Below, piece after piece: positions 17,253-25,131 of a DNA stretch of 64,000 nucleotides (its first letter is position 1; the number at the start of each line of letters is the position of its first letter). The stretch is from Chitinophaga agri (lineage in GTDB: Bacteria; Bacteroidota; Bacteroidia; Chitinophagales; Chitinophagaceae). Under the pieces are notes generated by a model, which was not told the origin of the DNA, made no database searches, and saw only the letters and a list, made by a program, of their open reading frames with translations. The stretch is taken from the NCBI RefSeq assembly GCF_010093065.1, contig NZ_CP048113.1, positions 3,596,001 through 3,660,000 of the forward strand. The letters run 5' to 3'. A program made the translations under genes and the position numbers.

Positions 17253-18314
17253 ATGCAAACAAAAACCCGTAAGGTATTAAGGCGAATTGGCACCACACTG
17301 CTCTGGACGGGCGTGCTGACCGGTTTTGTCATCTTACTGGTAGCAGCCGTACATGACAAGAACGACGGCAAATGCACCGGGATCGTTGTTAAATTACAGG
17401 GGGAGGACGATGCCAATTTCTTTATAGAGGAAAAAGATATTAAAGCTTTAGTAGCCAGAAATAAAGCAGCTAACCCTGTCGGAAAGGCTATTAAAAACAT
17501 CAACACCGCCGAACTGGAACAGATCGTATCACGCGATCCATGGGTCAAAAAAGCGGAGATATTCATAGATAACCAGCGTAAGCTGAATATCAAAGTAACA
17601 CAGCGGGAACCCCTGGCGCGTGTATTCACAGCAAGTGGTAACAGCTTTTATTTTGATAAGGATGGAGACCGTATACCGGTATCCGCCCGTTACGCCGCCC
17701 GCGTACCGGTGTTCACAAACTTCCCTGCAGATGCAGCAAAACTGGCAACAGCAGATAGCATCGTAGCAGCAGGTATTATGGCACTGGGTAGCTTTATTCA
17801 GGAAGATCCGTTCTGGTCTGCGCAGATCGCACAGATAACGGTCACTCCGGGGCGTGAGTTTGAACTGATCCCGAAACTGGGCGATCATGTGATCGTATTC
17901 GGCGACGGAGCAAACGTGGAAAAGAAGTTCAGTAAATTGCTGGCGTTCTATAAAGAGGGACTGAATAAAGTAGGCTGGAACAATTACGCGAAGATTAATG
18001 TTGCTTATGACAATGAGGTTGTATGCACAAGAAGAACAGGAGAGGAATTGTCAAAAAAACTGGCTACCGAAGACAGCGCGCGTATTGCCAGATTAAGTGA
18101 TTCTTCTGACGGATTGCGGATACACCAAGATGAAGTAAAGCACGCGGGAACAACATCCACGACAAAAGCGCCGGCAAGGGTAGTTACAGCCAGGCCGTCG
18201 CTGACAAAACCGAAAGTACAAAAGGGACCGGCGTCCAACAAAACGACTCCGAAGGCTGTGTATAAACCGGTTAAACAATCTGTCAACACAACAAAAAACA
18301 ATAGAACGCCATGA
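17253..18314 (+). CDS. ftsQ: Cell division protein FtsQ/DivIB
   Basis: This 353-residue bitopic protein has a short basic N-terminus, one membrane segment (TTLLWTGVLTGFVILLVAAV) and a periplasmic region. A POTRA-like part includes FFIEEKDIKALV, and a beta domain contains SRDPWVKKAEIFIDNQRKLNIKVTQREPLARVF (given here as separate blocks SRDPWVKKAEIFID and IKVTQREPLARVF). FtsQ connects FtsL/FtsB-type partners to the divisome. The last 75 or so residues are a low-complexity lysine-, threonine- and proline-rich tail (KAPARVVTARPSLTKPKVQK), which is not part of the usual FtsQ fold. The stop overlaps the ftsA start by 4 bp (ATGA), which indicates translational coupling. Confidence 0.88.
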   Translation: MQTKTRKVLRRIGTTLLWTGVLTGFVILLVAAVHDKNDGKCTGIVVKLQGEDDANFFIEEKDIKALVARNKAANPVGKAIKNINTAELEQIVSRDPWVKKAEIFIDNQRKLNIKVTQREPLARVFTASGNSFYFDKDGDRIPVSARYAARVPVFTNFPADAAKLATADSIVAAGIMALGSFIQEDPFWSAQIAQITVTPGREFELIPKLGDHVIVFGDGANVEKKFSKLLAFYKEGLNKVGWNNYAKINVAYDNEVVCTRRTGEELSKKLATEDSARIARLSDSSDGLRIHQDEVKHAGTTSTTKAPARVVTARPSLTKPKVQKGPASNKTTPKAVYKPVKQSVNTTKNNRTP

Positions 18315-19714
18315 ATCAGGAAGCTCCCATCATTGTAGGTCTGGATATTGGCACTACAAAGATTGCTGCCATTGCAGGCAGAAAGAATGAATACGGGAAA
18401 CTGGAAATCCTGGGATTCGGTAAAGCCCCGTCGTTCGGCGTGCAGCACGGTATGGTGCTGAATATCGACCAAACGATCAAGGCTATCCGTCAAGCACTCG
18501 AGAATTGCTACGCTTCTAATCCGAATCTCGAAATCAATGAAGTATACGTTGGTATCGCAGGTCATCATATTAAAAGTCTGCAGACACGCGGAGATATCGT
18601 TCGTGCCGATACCGACGCTGAGATCTCGCAGCAAGACATTGATCAGCTGATCAATGACCAGTATAAAACAGTGATTCCCGCCAGTGATCAGATCATTGAC
18701 GTGATACCGCAACAGTATATCGTGGATAGCCTCCAGAACATCACTTACCCTATTGGTATGTCGGGTGTAAAGGTCGGCGCTAACTTCCACATCATCACAG
18801 GTGATAAGAACGCTATCCGTAACATCAACCGCAGCGTGGAGAAATCTGGTCTGAAAATACATGACCTGGTGTTGCAGCCACTGGCATCCGCAGCAGCTGT
18901 TATGTGTGATATGGACTTCGAAGCCGGTGTAGCAATTGTAGATATCGGTGGTGGTACAACGGACCTCGCTGTGTTCTATGAAGGTATACTGAAACACACA
19001 GCCGTGATCCCATACGGTGGTGAGAATATCACCAACGATATTAAGAACGGGCTGGGTGTACTGAAAACGCAGGCAGAACAAATGAAGGTGCAATTTGGTT
19101 ATGCATTAGCAGACGAAGCTAAAAGTAACGCCTATATCACCATTCCTGGCCTGCGTGGTCAAAGCCCGAAAGAAATTTCTGTGAAGAACCTGGCCCACAT
19201 CATACAGGCTCGTATGAGTGAGATCATGGACTTCGTGGTGTATCATCTGAAACAGATCGGTATGGACAATAAAATGCTGAATGGCGGTATTATCCTGACT
19301 GGTGGAGGTTCTCAGCTGAAACATCTGATACAGTTAACAGAATACACAACTGGTGTAAGCGCACGTATCGGTTATCCGAACGAACATCTGGCAAGTGGTC
19401 ATATCGAAGAACTGACAAGGCCAATGTATGCGACCTGCGTAGGTTTGATACTCAAAGGTTACAATGACTATGAGAACGACCGCAGAGCACTGGAAGAAAA
19501 CTTTGTAAAGGTTAGCACTGGTGCGGCACCTAAAGAACAGACAGGTAAGACAGTTAATCTGTCGGACGAAAGCTGGGAAGACGATGAGCCTACTGTTGAA
19601 CAGATTCAGGAACGAAAGGCCAGAGAACGGAATGCTTCGCTGAAAACATTCCTGGACAGGATGAAGACAAAGATCATAGACATGTTCACGGAGGAAGAAG
19701 ATGCGAAACTTTAA
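18311..19714 (+). CDS. ftsA: Cell division protein FtsA
   Basis: This is a 467-residue actin-like ATPase. The phosphate-1 motif is GLDIGTTKIAAIAG (residues 9-22), the phosphate-2 motif is VAIVDIGGGTTDLAVF, and the adenosine motif is GGIILTGGGSQLKHL. The SHS2/1C domain includes VGIAGHHIKSLQTRG. FtsA ties the Z ring to the membrane through a C-terminal amphipathic helix; the end here (TFLDRMKTKIIDMFTEEED) fits such a helix. The region between residues 395 and 440 is charged and poorly conserved. It overlaps ftsQ by 4 bp and is followed by a 147 bp gap before ftsZ. Confidence 0.96.
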   Translation: MNQEAPIIVGLDIGTTKIAAIAGRKNEYGKLEILGFGKAPSFGVQHGMVLNIDQTIKAIRQALENCYASNPNLEINEVYVGIAGHHIKSLQTRGDIVRADTDAEISQQDIDQLINDQYKTVIPASDQIIDVIPQQYIVDSLQNITYPIGMSGVKVGANFHIITGDKNAIRNINRSVEKSGLKIHDLVLQPLASAAAVMCDMDFEAGVAIVDIGGGTTDLAVFYEGILKHTAVIPYGGENITNDIKNGLGVLKTQAEQMKVQFGYALADEAKSNAYITIPGLRGQSPKEISVKNLAHIIQARMSEIMDFVVYHLKQIGMDNKMLNGGIILTGGGSQLKHLIQLTEYTTGVSARIGYPNEHLASGHIEELTRPMYATCVGLILKGYNDYENDRRALEENFVKVSTGAAPKEQTGKTVNLSDESWEDDEPTVEQIQERKARERNASLKTFLDRMKTKIIDMFTEEEDAKL

Positions 19715-19861
19715 CAGGGGTATTATCGGATATGGCGCAATTGTTGCAGCCACAAACGATTTAAAAATCAAGTAATTAATAGCGGATAATTAATAACGTA
19801 AGAAGACGACACTTGTGGGCATTATTAATTATACACACTAACCCATAAAAGAGATAGAGTC

Positions 19862-21553
19862 ATGATACATTTTGATCTTCCCAAAGAAAAATCTTCCATC
19901 ATCAAGGTGATAGGCATTGGTGGTGGTGGTAGCAATGCGGTGAACCACATGTTCAACCAGCGCATTGAGGGTGTGAATTTTATCATCTGCAATACCGATG
20001 CACAGAGTATCACAAACAGTCCTGTGCCCAACAAGATCCAGTTGGGACCACATTTGACGCAGGGTCTTGGTGCAGGAGCTAATCCGCGCATCGGTGAACA
20101 GGCGACGGAAGAATCCTTTGAAGAAATCAAAAAGATCTTAGAGGTGAATACCAAAATGGCCTTCATTACCGCGGGCATGGGTGGTGGTACCGGTACCGGT
20201 GGCGCACCTATTATCGCACGCATATGTAAGGAACTGGGTATTCTCACGGTGGGTATTGTTACAACGCCCTTCTCATACGAAGGGAAGAAGAGGATGGCTC
20301 AGGCAGAAGAAGGTGTTAACAGATTGAAAGATTATGTTGATACGCTCCTGATCATTTCTAATGACAAACTGCGCCAGAAATACGGCGATCTGAAATTCAA
20401 GGCAGCTTTCGAAAAAGCAGATAACGTACTTGCTACAGCGGCAAAATGTATTACGGACGTGATCAACTCTACTGGTCAGATCAACGTCGACTTTGCCGAT
20501 GTGTGCACAGTTATGCGTAATGGTGGTGTAGCGATCCTCGGTGCGGCTACTGCAGAAGGTGAAAACCGCGCGCAGAAAGCGATCGAAGAAGCACTGACAT
20601 CTCCACTGTTGAATGATAACGATATACATGGTGCTAAATGGATACTTATCAACATTTCTTCCCAGGAAGGTGAGTTTGAACACACCCTGGATGAAATGGA
20701 TACTATCCAGGCCTATGTTCAGAGCCAGGCAGGCGAGGATTGCGATGTGATCCTTGGTGTCGGTTATGACGAATCACTCGACAGAAAACTGGGTGTGACC
20801 ATTATTGCTACCGGATTTGAACAAAAACCGATTCAGCAGGTAAAAATGGCACCACAGGATCCTTCCCGCGTACAGCCTAAGATTGTCATGCAACTTGGCC
20901 AGGACGGTGATGAAAACAAGATGAACAGCAATTTCAGACAGGAATCGCTTTTCGTTGAACCGACGGACCATATGGCTCCCCGTCTGGTAGAACCTGTGGT
21001 GACTCAGCCAGCAACCAACTTCCCTCCTGCTAATCCTGCACAACCGGAGAGACTGAACTACACGCTCAATGTTGAGCCGGTAGGCAACGCTCAGCCGATG
21101 GCAGGTTATGGAGGCAATGTAAATGTCATACAGCCTAATTCTCCCGCAGGTGGCTATCCTGCAGGACCGGCGTACATCTACATTGAACCGGGAAGTAATA
21201 CCCCTGCCTCTGATCTTCCAGAGATGAAAATCGTATTCAGAGACGAAGAAAAGTCTCCTGAAGCGCCTTCAGAAGTGCATCTGCATGCATTCGAAGAACA
21301 ACTGGAAGAGCAGAAACGTAAACAGGCTGAACGCGTTGCTAAACTGCGCAGTATCAGCTTTAACGTGAAAGGCATTGAGAACAATGCAGAAATGGAGAAT
21401 GTTCCTGCCTATATCCGTCGCAATATCAACCTTGATAACGGCGCGGGTTCAGCGGAGAATTTCTACTCTAATTATACTGTTTCCGATGGTCAGAATAACC
21501 AGGCAGAAATCAATACGATTAATACCTTTTTAGATGGGAAAAAACCCGATTGA
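19862..21553 (+). CDS. ftsZ: Cell division GTPase FtsZ
   Basis: The protein has 563 residues, longer than the 380-400 usual in other phyla. The tubulin core contains GIGGGGSNAVNHM, NTDAQSI, the signature GGGTGTGGAP, and NVDFADV in the T7 loop region. The core ends near residue 320 (GVTIIATGF). A proline-, asparagine- and glutamine-rich linker of nearly 200 residues follows, with a charged coiled-coil-like part (EEQLEEQKRKQAERV). The C-terminal interaction peptide is recognizable as NVPAYIRRNI, with about 41 further residues behind it, ending FLDGKKPD. FtsZ forms the division ring and recruits FtsA. A 147 bp leader separates it from ftsA, and a terminator follows 38 bp after the stop. Confidence 0.97.
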   Translation: MIHFDLPKEKSSIIKVIGIGGGGSNAVNHMFNQRIEGVNFIICNTDAQSITNSPVPNKIQLGPHLTQGLGAGANPRIGEQATEESFEEIKKILEVNTKMAFITAGMGGGTGTGGAPIIARICKELGILTVGIVTTPFSYEGKKRMAQAEEGVNRLKDYVDTLLIISNDKLRQKYGDLKFKAAFEKADNVLATAAKCITDVINSTGQINVDFADVCTVMRNGGVAILGAATAEGENRAQKAIEEALTSPLLNDNDIHGAKWILINISSQEGEFEHTLDEMDTIQAYVQSQAGEDCDVILGVGYDESLDRKLGVTIIATGFEQKPIQQVKMAPQDPSRVQPKIVMQLGQDGDENKMNSNFRQESLFVEPTDHMAPRLVEPVVTQPATNFPPANPAQPERLNYTLNVEPVGNAQPMAGYGGNVNVIQPNSPAGGYPAGPAYIYIEPGSNTPASDLPEMKIVFRDEEKSPEAPSEVHLHAFEEQLEEQKRKQAERVAKLRSISFNVKGIENNAEMENVPAYIRRNINLDNGAGSAENFYSNYTVSDGQNNQAEINTINTFLDGKKPD

Positions 21554-21590
21554 TCTATTCGGACGTTTGATTGTTTTTTAGTTGTGTTAA

Positions 21591-21624
21591 AAAAAGTCCT
21601 CCGGTTCCCCGGAGGACTTTTTTT
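21591..21624. terminator. Bidirectional terminator after ftsZ
   Basis: A 10 bp GC-rich stem, AGTCCTCCGG (21595-21604) with CCGGAGGACT (21609-21618) and loop TTCC, is flanked by A residues on the left and seven T residues on the right. It ends the dcw operon and can also act on the convergent DUF202 gene, whose stop codon lies in the T tract. Confidence 0.93.
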
Positions 21625-22003
21625 ATGCACTTTCAATCAGATATATGATCAGCAACAGGCTGACCAGAAAGATAAAGGCTGTCAGGACTGTGATCAGCAA
21701 GGAAGAATGCTGATATACACCCTGGCGCAACTGCTTTTCTGTTCTTCTGTAACGGATATAGGAAAGCACTGTCGTTACCGCTCCTACTGCTACCAATGAT
21801 ACCCCTGCAATCGCAGAATAACCTCTTGAAGGAAGCATATATTCCTTTCCCAATGCAAGAGATAGTTGCTTGACAAAAAGTGAAAATTTGACCACTACAA
21901 AGCCAAATGCCATGATACCAATACTCGTCCTTGTCCAGGCGAGAAGCGTACGCTCATTAGCAAGATGATCACTGGCAGCGCCATGCTGTTTGGGTTCGGA
22001 CAT
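21623..22003 (-). CDS. DUF202 (YidH-type) inner membrane protein
   Basis: The 126-residue protein has the DUF202 signature LANERTLLAWTRTSIGIMAFG (given in parts: LANERTLLAWTRT and SIGIMAFG) at residues 14-34. Two more membrane segments follow, AIAGVSLVAVGAVTTVL and LLITVLTAFIFLVSLLLIIY. Three membrane helices are predicted in total. The function of the family is not established. The gene is convergent with ftsZ and divergent from the pirin gene. Confidence 0.85.
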   Translation of the reverse strand: MSEPKQHGAASDHLANERTLLAWTRTSIGIMAFGFVVVKFSLFVKQLSLALGKEYMLPSRGYSAIAGVSLVAVGAVTTVLSYIRYRRTEKQLRQGVYQHSSLLITVLTAFIFLVSLLLIIYLIESA

Positions 22004-22117
22004 AAGTGAAATGATTTTGGAAAAAGCAGCAAAGCATGTTCCATAATGATGTAACCGATTATAAAATCATCCACCGTTTGCCTAATTCTATCCATTTCCT
22101 GCCGCCTGCTTCTGTCG

Positions 22118-22125
22118 TAAATTTG
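22118..22125 (+). promoter_or_regulatory. Candidate -7 element for the pirin gene
   Basis: TAAATTTG fits the Bacteroidetes -7 consensus TAnnTTTG; a TTTC at 22095-22098 stands at the right 19 bp distance for a degenerate -33. Only 4 nt separate the box from the ATG at 22130, so transcription would begin at or next to the start codon. Confidence 0.4.
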
Positions 22126-22129
22126 CTAT

Positions 22130-22993
22130 ATGCAAAAGACAGTAAACAAGGTTGTAAGCAACCATCCGATAAATGGCGCTGTGAGCGATTACTATTACTA
22201 CAGTCCTTTGCCCTATCAGGACGGTAAGGCAACGGATCCATTCCTGCTCTTACATCACCACGGCCCGATGACATTACCGCCTGACAACAGCGGAATGCCC
22301 TTCGGTCCACATCCTCACAGAGGATTTGAAACAGTTACCTGGATTATCAGCGGGCACGTTGTGCACAAGGATTCTCATGGTTACCACAGCAAAATTGATG
22401 CAGGTGGCGTACAATGGATGTCAGCCGCAAGGGGACTTATCCACAATGAATATGTAGAAAAGTCATTTAAAGAAGAAGGTGGTGATTTAGAACTGTTACA
22501 GCTCTGGATCAATCTGCCCGCCAAACTGAAAATGACACCCGCTAAATATACCGGTCTGCAGAAACAGGATATTCCTGTTATCAGCGCAGACGATGATAAA
22601 GTGCAGGTAGCTGTCGCAGGTGGTAACTGGAATGGCCATAAGGGAGCTATTCAGTCCCTTACGGGTGTCAATGCCGCCCTTATCAATATGAAGGCCGGAG
22701 GTAAAGCAGCCATCGATGTAGCGACTAACAGGCATATACTGTTTTATGTACTGAGGGGTGACGTGACTGTGAACGGTCAACCTGCCGGAGACAGATCACT
22801 GGTACTTTTTGACAATGACGGAGATACAATTAATATAACAGCCGGAACTGATGCCATTATCTTGTATTGTGACGGCGAACCGCTGAATGAGCCGATTGCA
22901 TGGCATGGACCCTACGTAATGAATACCCAGACAGAGATTATGGAAGCAATGCGTGACGAAAGAATGGGAAAATTCGGGTTCTATATTGACTAA
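22130..22993 (+). CDS. Pirin family protein
   Basis: This 287-residue bicupin has the pirin metal-binding residues in place: PHPHRGFETVTW supplies two histidines near residues 61-63, and RGLIHNEYV supplies the later histidine and glutamate near residues 105-107. The C-terminal cupin ends in LNEPIAWHGPYVMNT, which is typical. Some pirins have quercetin dioxygenase activity and others act as regulators, so the role in this organism cannot be given. It is a single-gene unit with its own terminator. Confidence 0.92.
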   Translation: MQKTVNKVVSNHPINGAVSDYYYYSPLPYQDGKATDPFLLLHHHGPMTLPPDNSGMPFGPHPHRGFETVTWIISGHVVHKDSHGYHSKIDAGGVQWMSAARGLIHNEYVEKSFKEEGGDLELLQLWINLPAKLKMTPAKYTGLQKQDIPVISADDDKVQVAVAGGNWNGHKGAIQSLTGVNAALINMKAGGKAAIDVATNRHILFYVLRGDVTVNGQPAGDRSLVLFDNDGDTINITAGTDAIILYCDGEPLNEPIAWHGPYVMNTQTEIMEAMRDERMGKFGFYID

Positions 22994-23000
22994 AAAATGA

Positions 23001-23028
23001 AAGGCCGGCAATATTGCCGGCCTTTTCT
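23001..23028. terminator. Bidirectional terminator between pirin and kup
   Basis: A perfect 24 bp palindrome (23001-23024, core GGCCGGCAATATTGCCGGCC) is flanked by A residues on the left and TTTT on the right. It stands between the convergent pirin and kup genes and serves both. Confidence 0.88.
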
Positions 23029-23036
23029 ATGAGATA

Positions 23037-24992
23037 TTAAGAATGTATGATCCTTCGTAACTGCAGGTTCGTAACAGGCGCCACTACCAGCGGATATTTC
23101 TCTATCGTTACATAGCTGGAATCGAGCCCGAAACCACGCTCTTCTGATAAGCTGATCTTTTTCAGGAAGAAATACATCCGCATTACCAGTCGCTCGTACA
23201 ACGGCAGGTCATTATCATGCGACAGGAATTTCTCCATCACGATAAACTGGAAGTCTCCCACTACATTATTCTTACTCAATGATTCGTAACGGCTGGTGAT
23301 ATTCACCTCCTTGTTACGTACCATATCTTCCACTACCATACGGAACATCAGGTTAATACGCTGTTCCACCTTGAAGCCAAGTCTGAACTCTACCCTTATC
23401 ACCTCATTCGGTATAATGGTTTGTACAGAGTATTCACTCAGATAGGGTTCATCCACAACATCCACATGCACGAACCAGTAGATGTCCGCCCGTTTCGGCT
23501 TTTTATTCAGGATGGAATAGATGATCTTATGTTCTATCTCCTTCGGATTATCCGCGCTACTCATATATACAAGATGGGTAGCATATTTCGGAATGGTACT
23601 GTCGTTACTCAGTTCCTGTATCACCGGCAGGTGATCTTCCAGTTTAACGAACTCCACATACCGGTTTTTGATCTTACGTGATTTGTACCAAACCATCATG
23701 ATCAGGAAGAGTATTCCCGCCACGATCACGGTCACATAACCACCGTGCATGAACTTCACCAGGTTTGCGAAAAGGAAGGAAAATTCAAGCGTAAAAAAGG
23801 TCACCAGGTAGATCAGGATCAGGCTTAATCTCACCCTTCGTGTATAAAGGTAGAAGGCAAAGAGACAGGAGGTCATCAGCATACAGATGGTGATAGACAA
23901 ACCGTAAGCCGCCTCCATGGAACTGGATTCTTTAAAGATCAGTACGATAGCCACACAACCGACAAACAACATGGTATTGATACCGGGGATGTACAACTGA
24001 CCACGCATTTCTGTAGGGTAGTTGATCTTCAGTTTAGGCCACAGGTTGAGCCGCATGGCTTCTGATATGAGGGTGAACGACCCTGATATTAACGCCTGAC
24101 TGGCAATAATGGACGCCAGCGTAGCGATCAGCACACCGAATATGACAAACCATTCGGGCATGATCGCAAAGAATGGGTTGGTGTCTTTAGGGATGACCTG
24201 TCCTTTCTGCGTCAGCAGCCAGGCACCCTGACCCAGGTAGTTAAGGATCAGACAGGCTTTTACAAAGGTCCAGGATACCCGGATATTACCTTTCCCACAG
24301 TGACCAAGATCGGAATACAATGCTTCCGCCCCTGTCGTACATAGAAAGACCGCTCCGAGGATCATAAAGCCTCTGGGATAGGTAGTAAGGAGTTTGATGG
24401 CGTAGTGCGGGCTGAAGGCCTTGAATACGGACACATCATCGACAATATGGGAGAGTCCCAATACACCCAGCATGGAGAACCAGATCACCATGATGGGACC
24501 GAACAATTTACCAATAGAGACCGTACCAAACTGTTGTACTACGAACATTAAAGTGATGATGGTCAATACGATCTTTACGATAGTCCATTGACTGAGGTCT
24601 TTAAAAACTTCCAGGGTACGTAAACCTTCAATAGCAGATGTAACGGTAATAGGTGGGGTGATGATACCGTCTGCCAGCAGTGCGGCGCCCCCGATCATCC
24701 CAAAAGTAACGGCCCATTTGGCATGTCTTCTTACTAACGCATATAAAGAGAAGATCCCACCCTCACCTTTGTTATCGGCACGGAGTGTCAGGATCACATA
24801 CTTGATAGTCGTTTGTAAAGTCAGGGTCCAGATGATACAGGATATACCACCGATTACCAGGAGGTCGCTTACGGGATTATTACCTACAATGGCCTTGAAA
24901 ACGTATAACGGAGAGGTTCCAATGTCACCGTAAATAATACCTAAGGCAACTACTAAACCGGCCAGGCTAATCCTGTTAATGTCTTTTCTCAC
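23037..24992 (-). CDS. kup: Potassium uptake protein Kup (KUP/HAK/KT family)
   Basis: This protein of about 651 residues has some 12 membrane segments. The KUP signature GIIYGDIGTSPLYVFKAI is near the N-terminus, and RADNKGEGGIFSLYALVRRH follows the second segment. A hydrophilic C-terminal domain (from about residue 440) contains MSSADNPKEIEHKIIYSIL. The family imports K+ with protons. There is no ATG near the 5' end: the frame is open up to a TTG at 25022, with GTG codons at 25019 and 24992. I use the GTG at 24992 because the segment before it is unlike the family, but the start is not certain. Confidence 0.93.
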   Translation of the reverse strand: MRKDINRISLAGLVVALGIIYGDIGTSPLYVFKAIVGNNPVSDLLVIGGISCIIWTLTLQTTIKYVILTLRADNKGEGGIFSLYALVRRHAKWAVTFGMIGGAALLADGIITPPITVTSAIEGLRTLEVFKDLSQWTIVKIVLTIITLMFVVQQFGTVSIGKLFGPIMVIWFSMLGVLGLSHIVDDVSVFKAFSPHYAIKLLTTYPRGFMILGAVFLCTTGAEALYSDLGHCGKGNIRVSWTFVKACLILNYLGQGAWLLTQKGQVIPKDTNPFFAIMPEWFVIFGVLIATLASIIASQALISGSFTLISEAMRLNLWPKLKINYPTEMRGQLYIPGINTMLFVGCVAIVLIFKESSSMEAAYGLSITICMLMTSCLFAFYLYTRRVRLSLILIYLVTFFTLEFSFLFANLVKFMHGGYVTVIVAGILFLIMMVWYKSRKIKNRYVEFVKLEDHLPVIQELSNDSTIPKYATHLVYMSSADNPKEIEHKIIYSILNKKPKRADIYWFVHVDVVDEPYLSEYSVQTIIPNEVIRVEFRLGFKVEQRINLMFRMVVEDMVRNKEVNITSRYESLSKNNVVGDFQFIVMEKFLSHDNDLPLYERLVMRMYFFLKKISLSEERGFGLDSSYVTIEKYPLVVAPVTNLQLRRIIHS

Positions 24993-25047
24993 GAAATATG
25001 TATTTAATAAAAAAGCCACCAAAGGTAGGTGGAATTGTGAAGATGTG

Positions 25048-25055
25048 CAAAATTA
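25048..25055 (-). promoter_or_regulatory. Candidate -7 element for kup
   Basis: The minus strand reads TAATTTTG, a match to TAnnTTTG, 25-60 nt before the possible kup starts. A clear TTG at -33 is missing, since that position lies in the terminator of the upstream porin gene. Confidence 0.4.
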
Positions 25056-25073
25056 TTAAAAATACCGGGGGCA

Positions 25074-25105
25074 TAAAAAAACCCCGTCTCTAATGAGAGA
25101 CGGGG
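25074..25105 (-). terminator. Rho-independent terminator of the OmpA-family gene
   Basis: The stem CCCCGTCTCT (25082-25091) pairs with AGAGACGGGG (25096-25105), with an AATG loop, and eight T residues follow on the minus strand. It stands 27 bp after the stop of the OmpA-family gene. Confidence 0.92.
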
Positions 25106-25131
25106 CCTTATATCTTCTTAGTGATACACTA

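Noticed and set aside
18005..19093. 362-residue minus-strand frame opposite ftsQ/ftsA
   Set aside because: It is antisense to two clear division genes, rich in Cys, His and Val as expected for a shadow frame, and has no promoter or domain.
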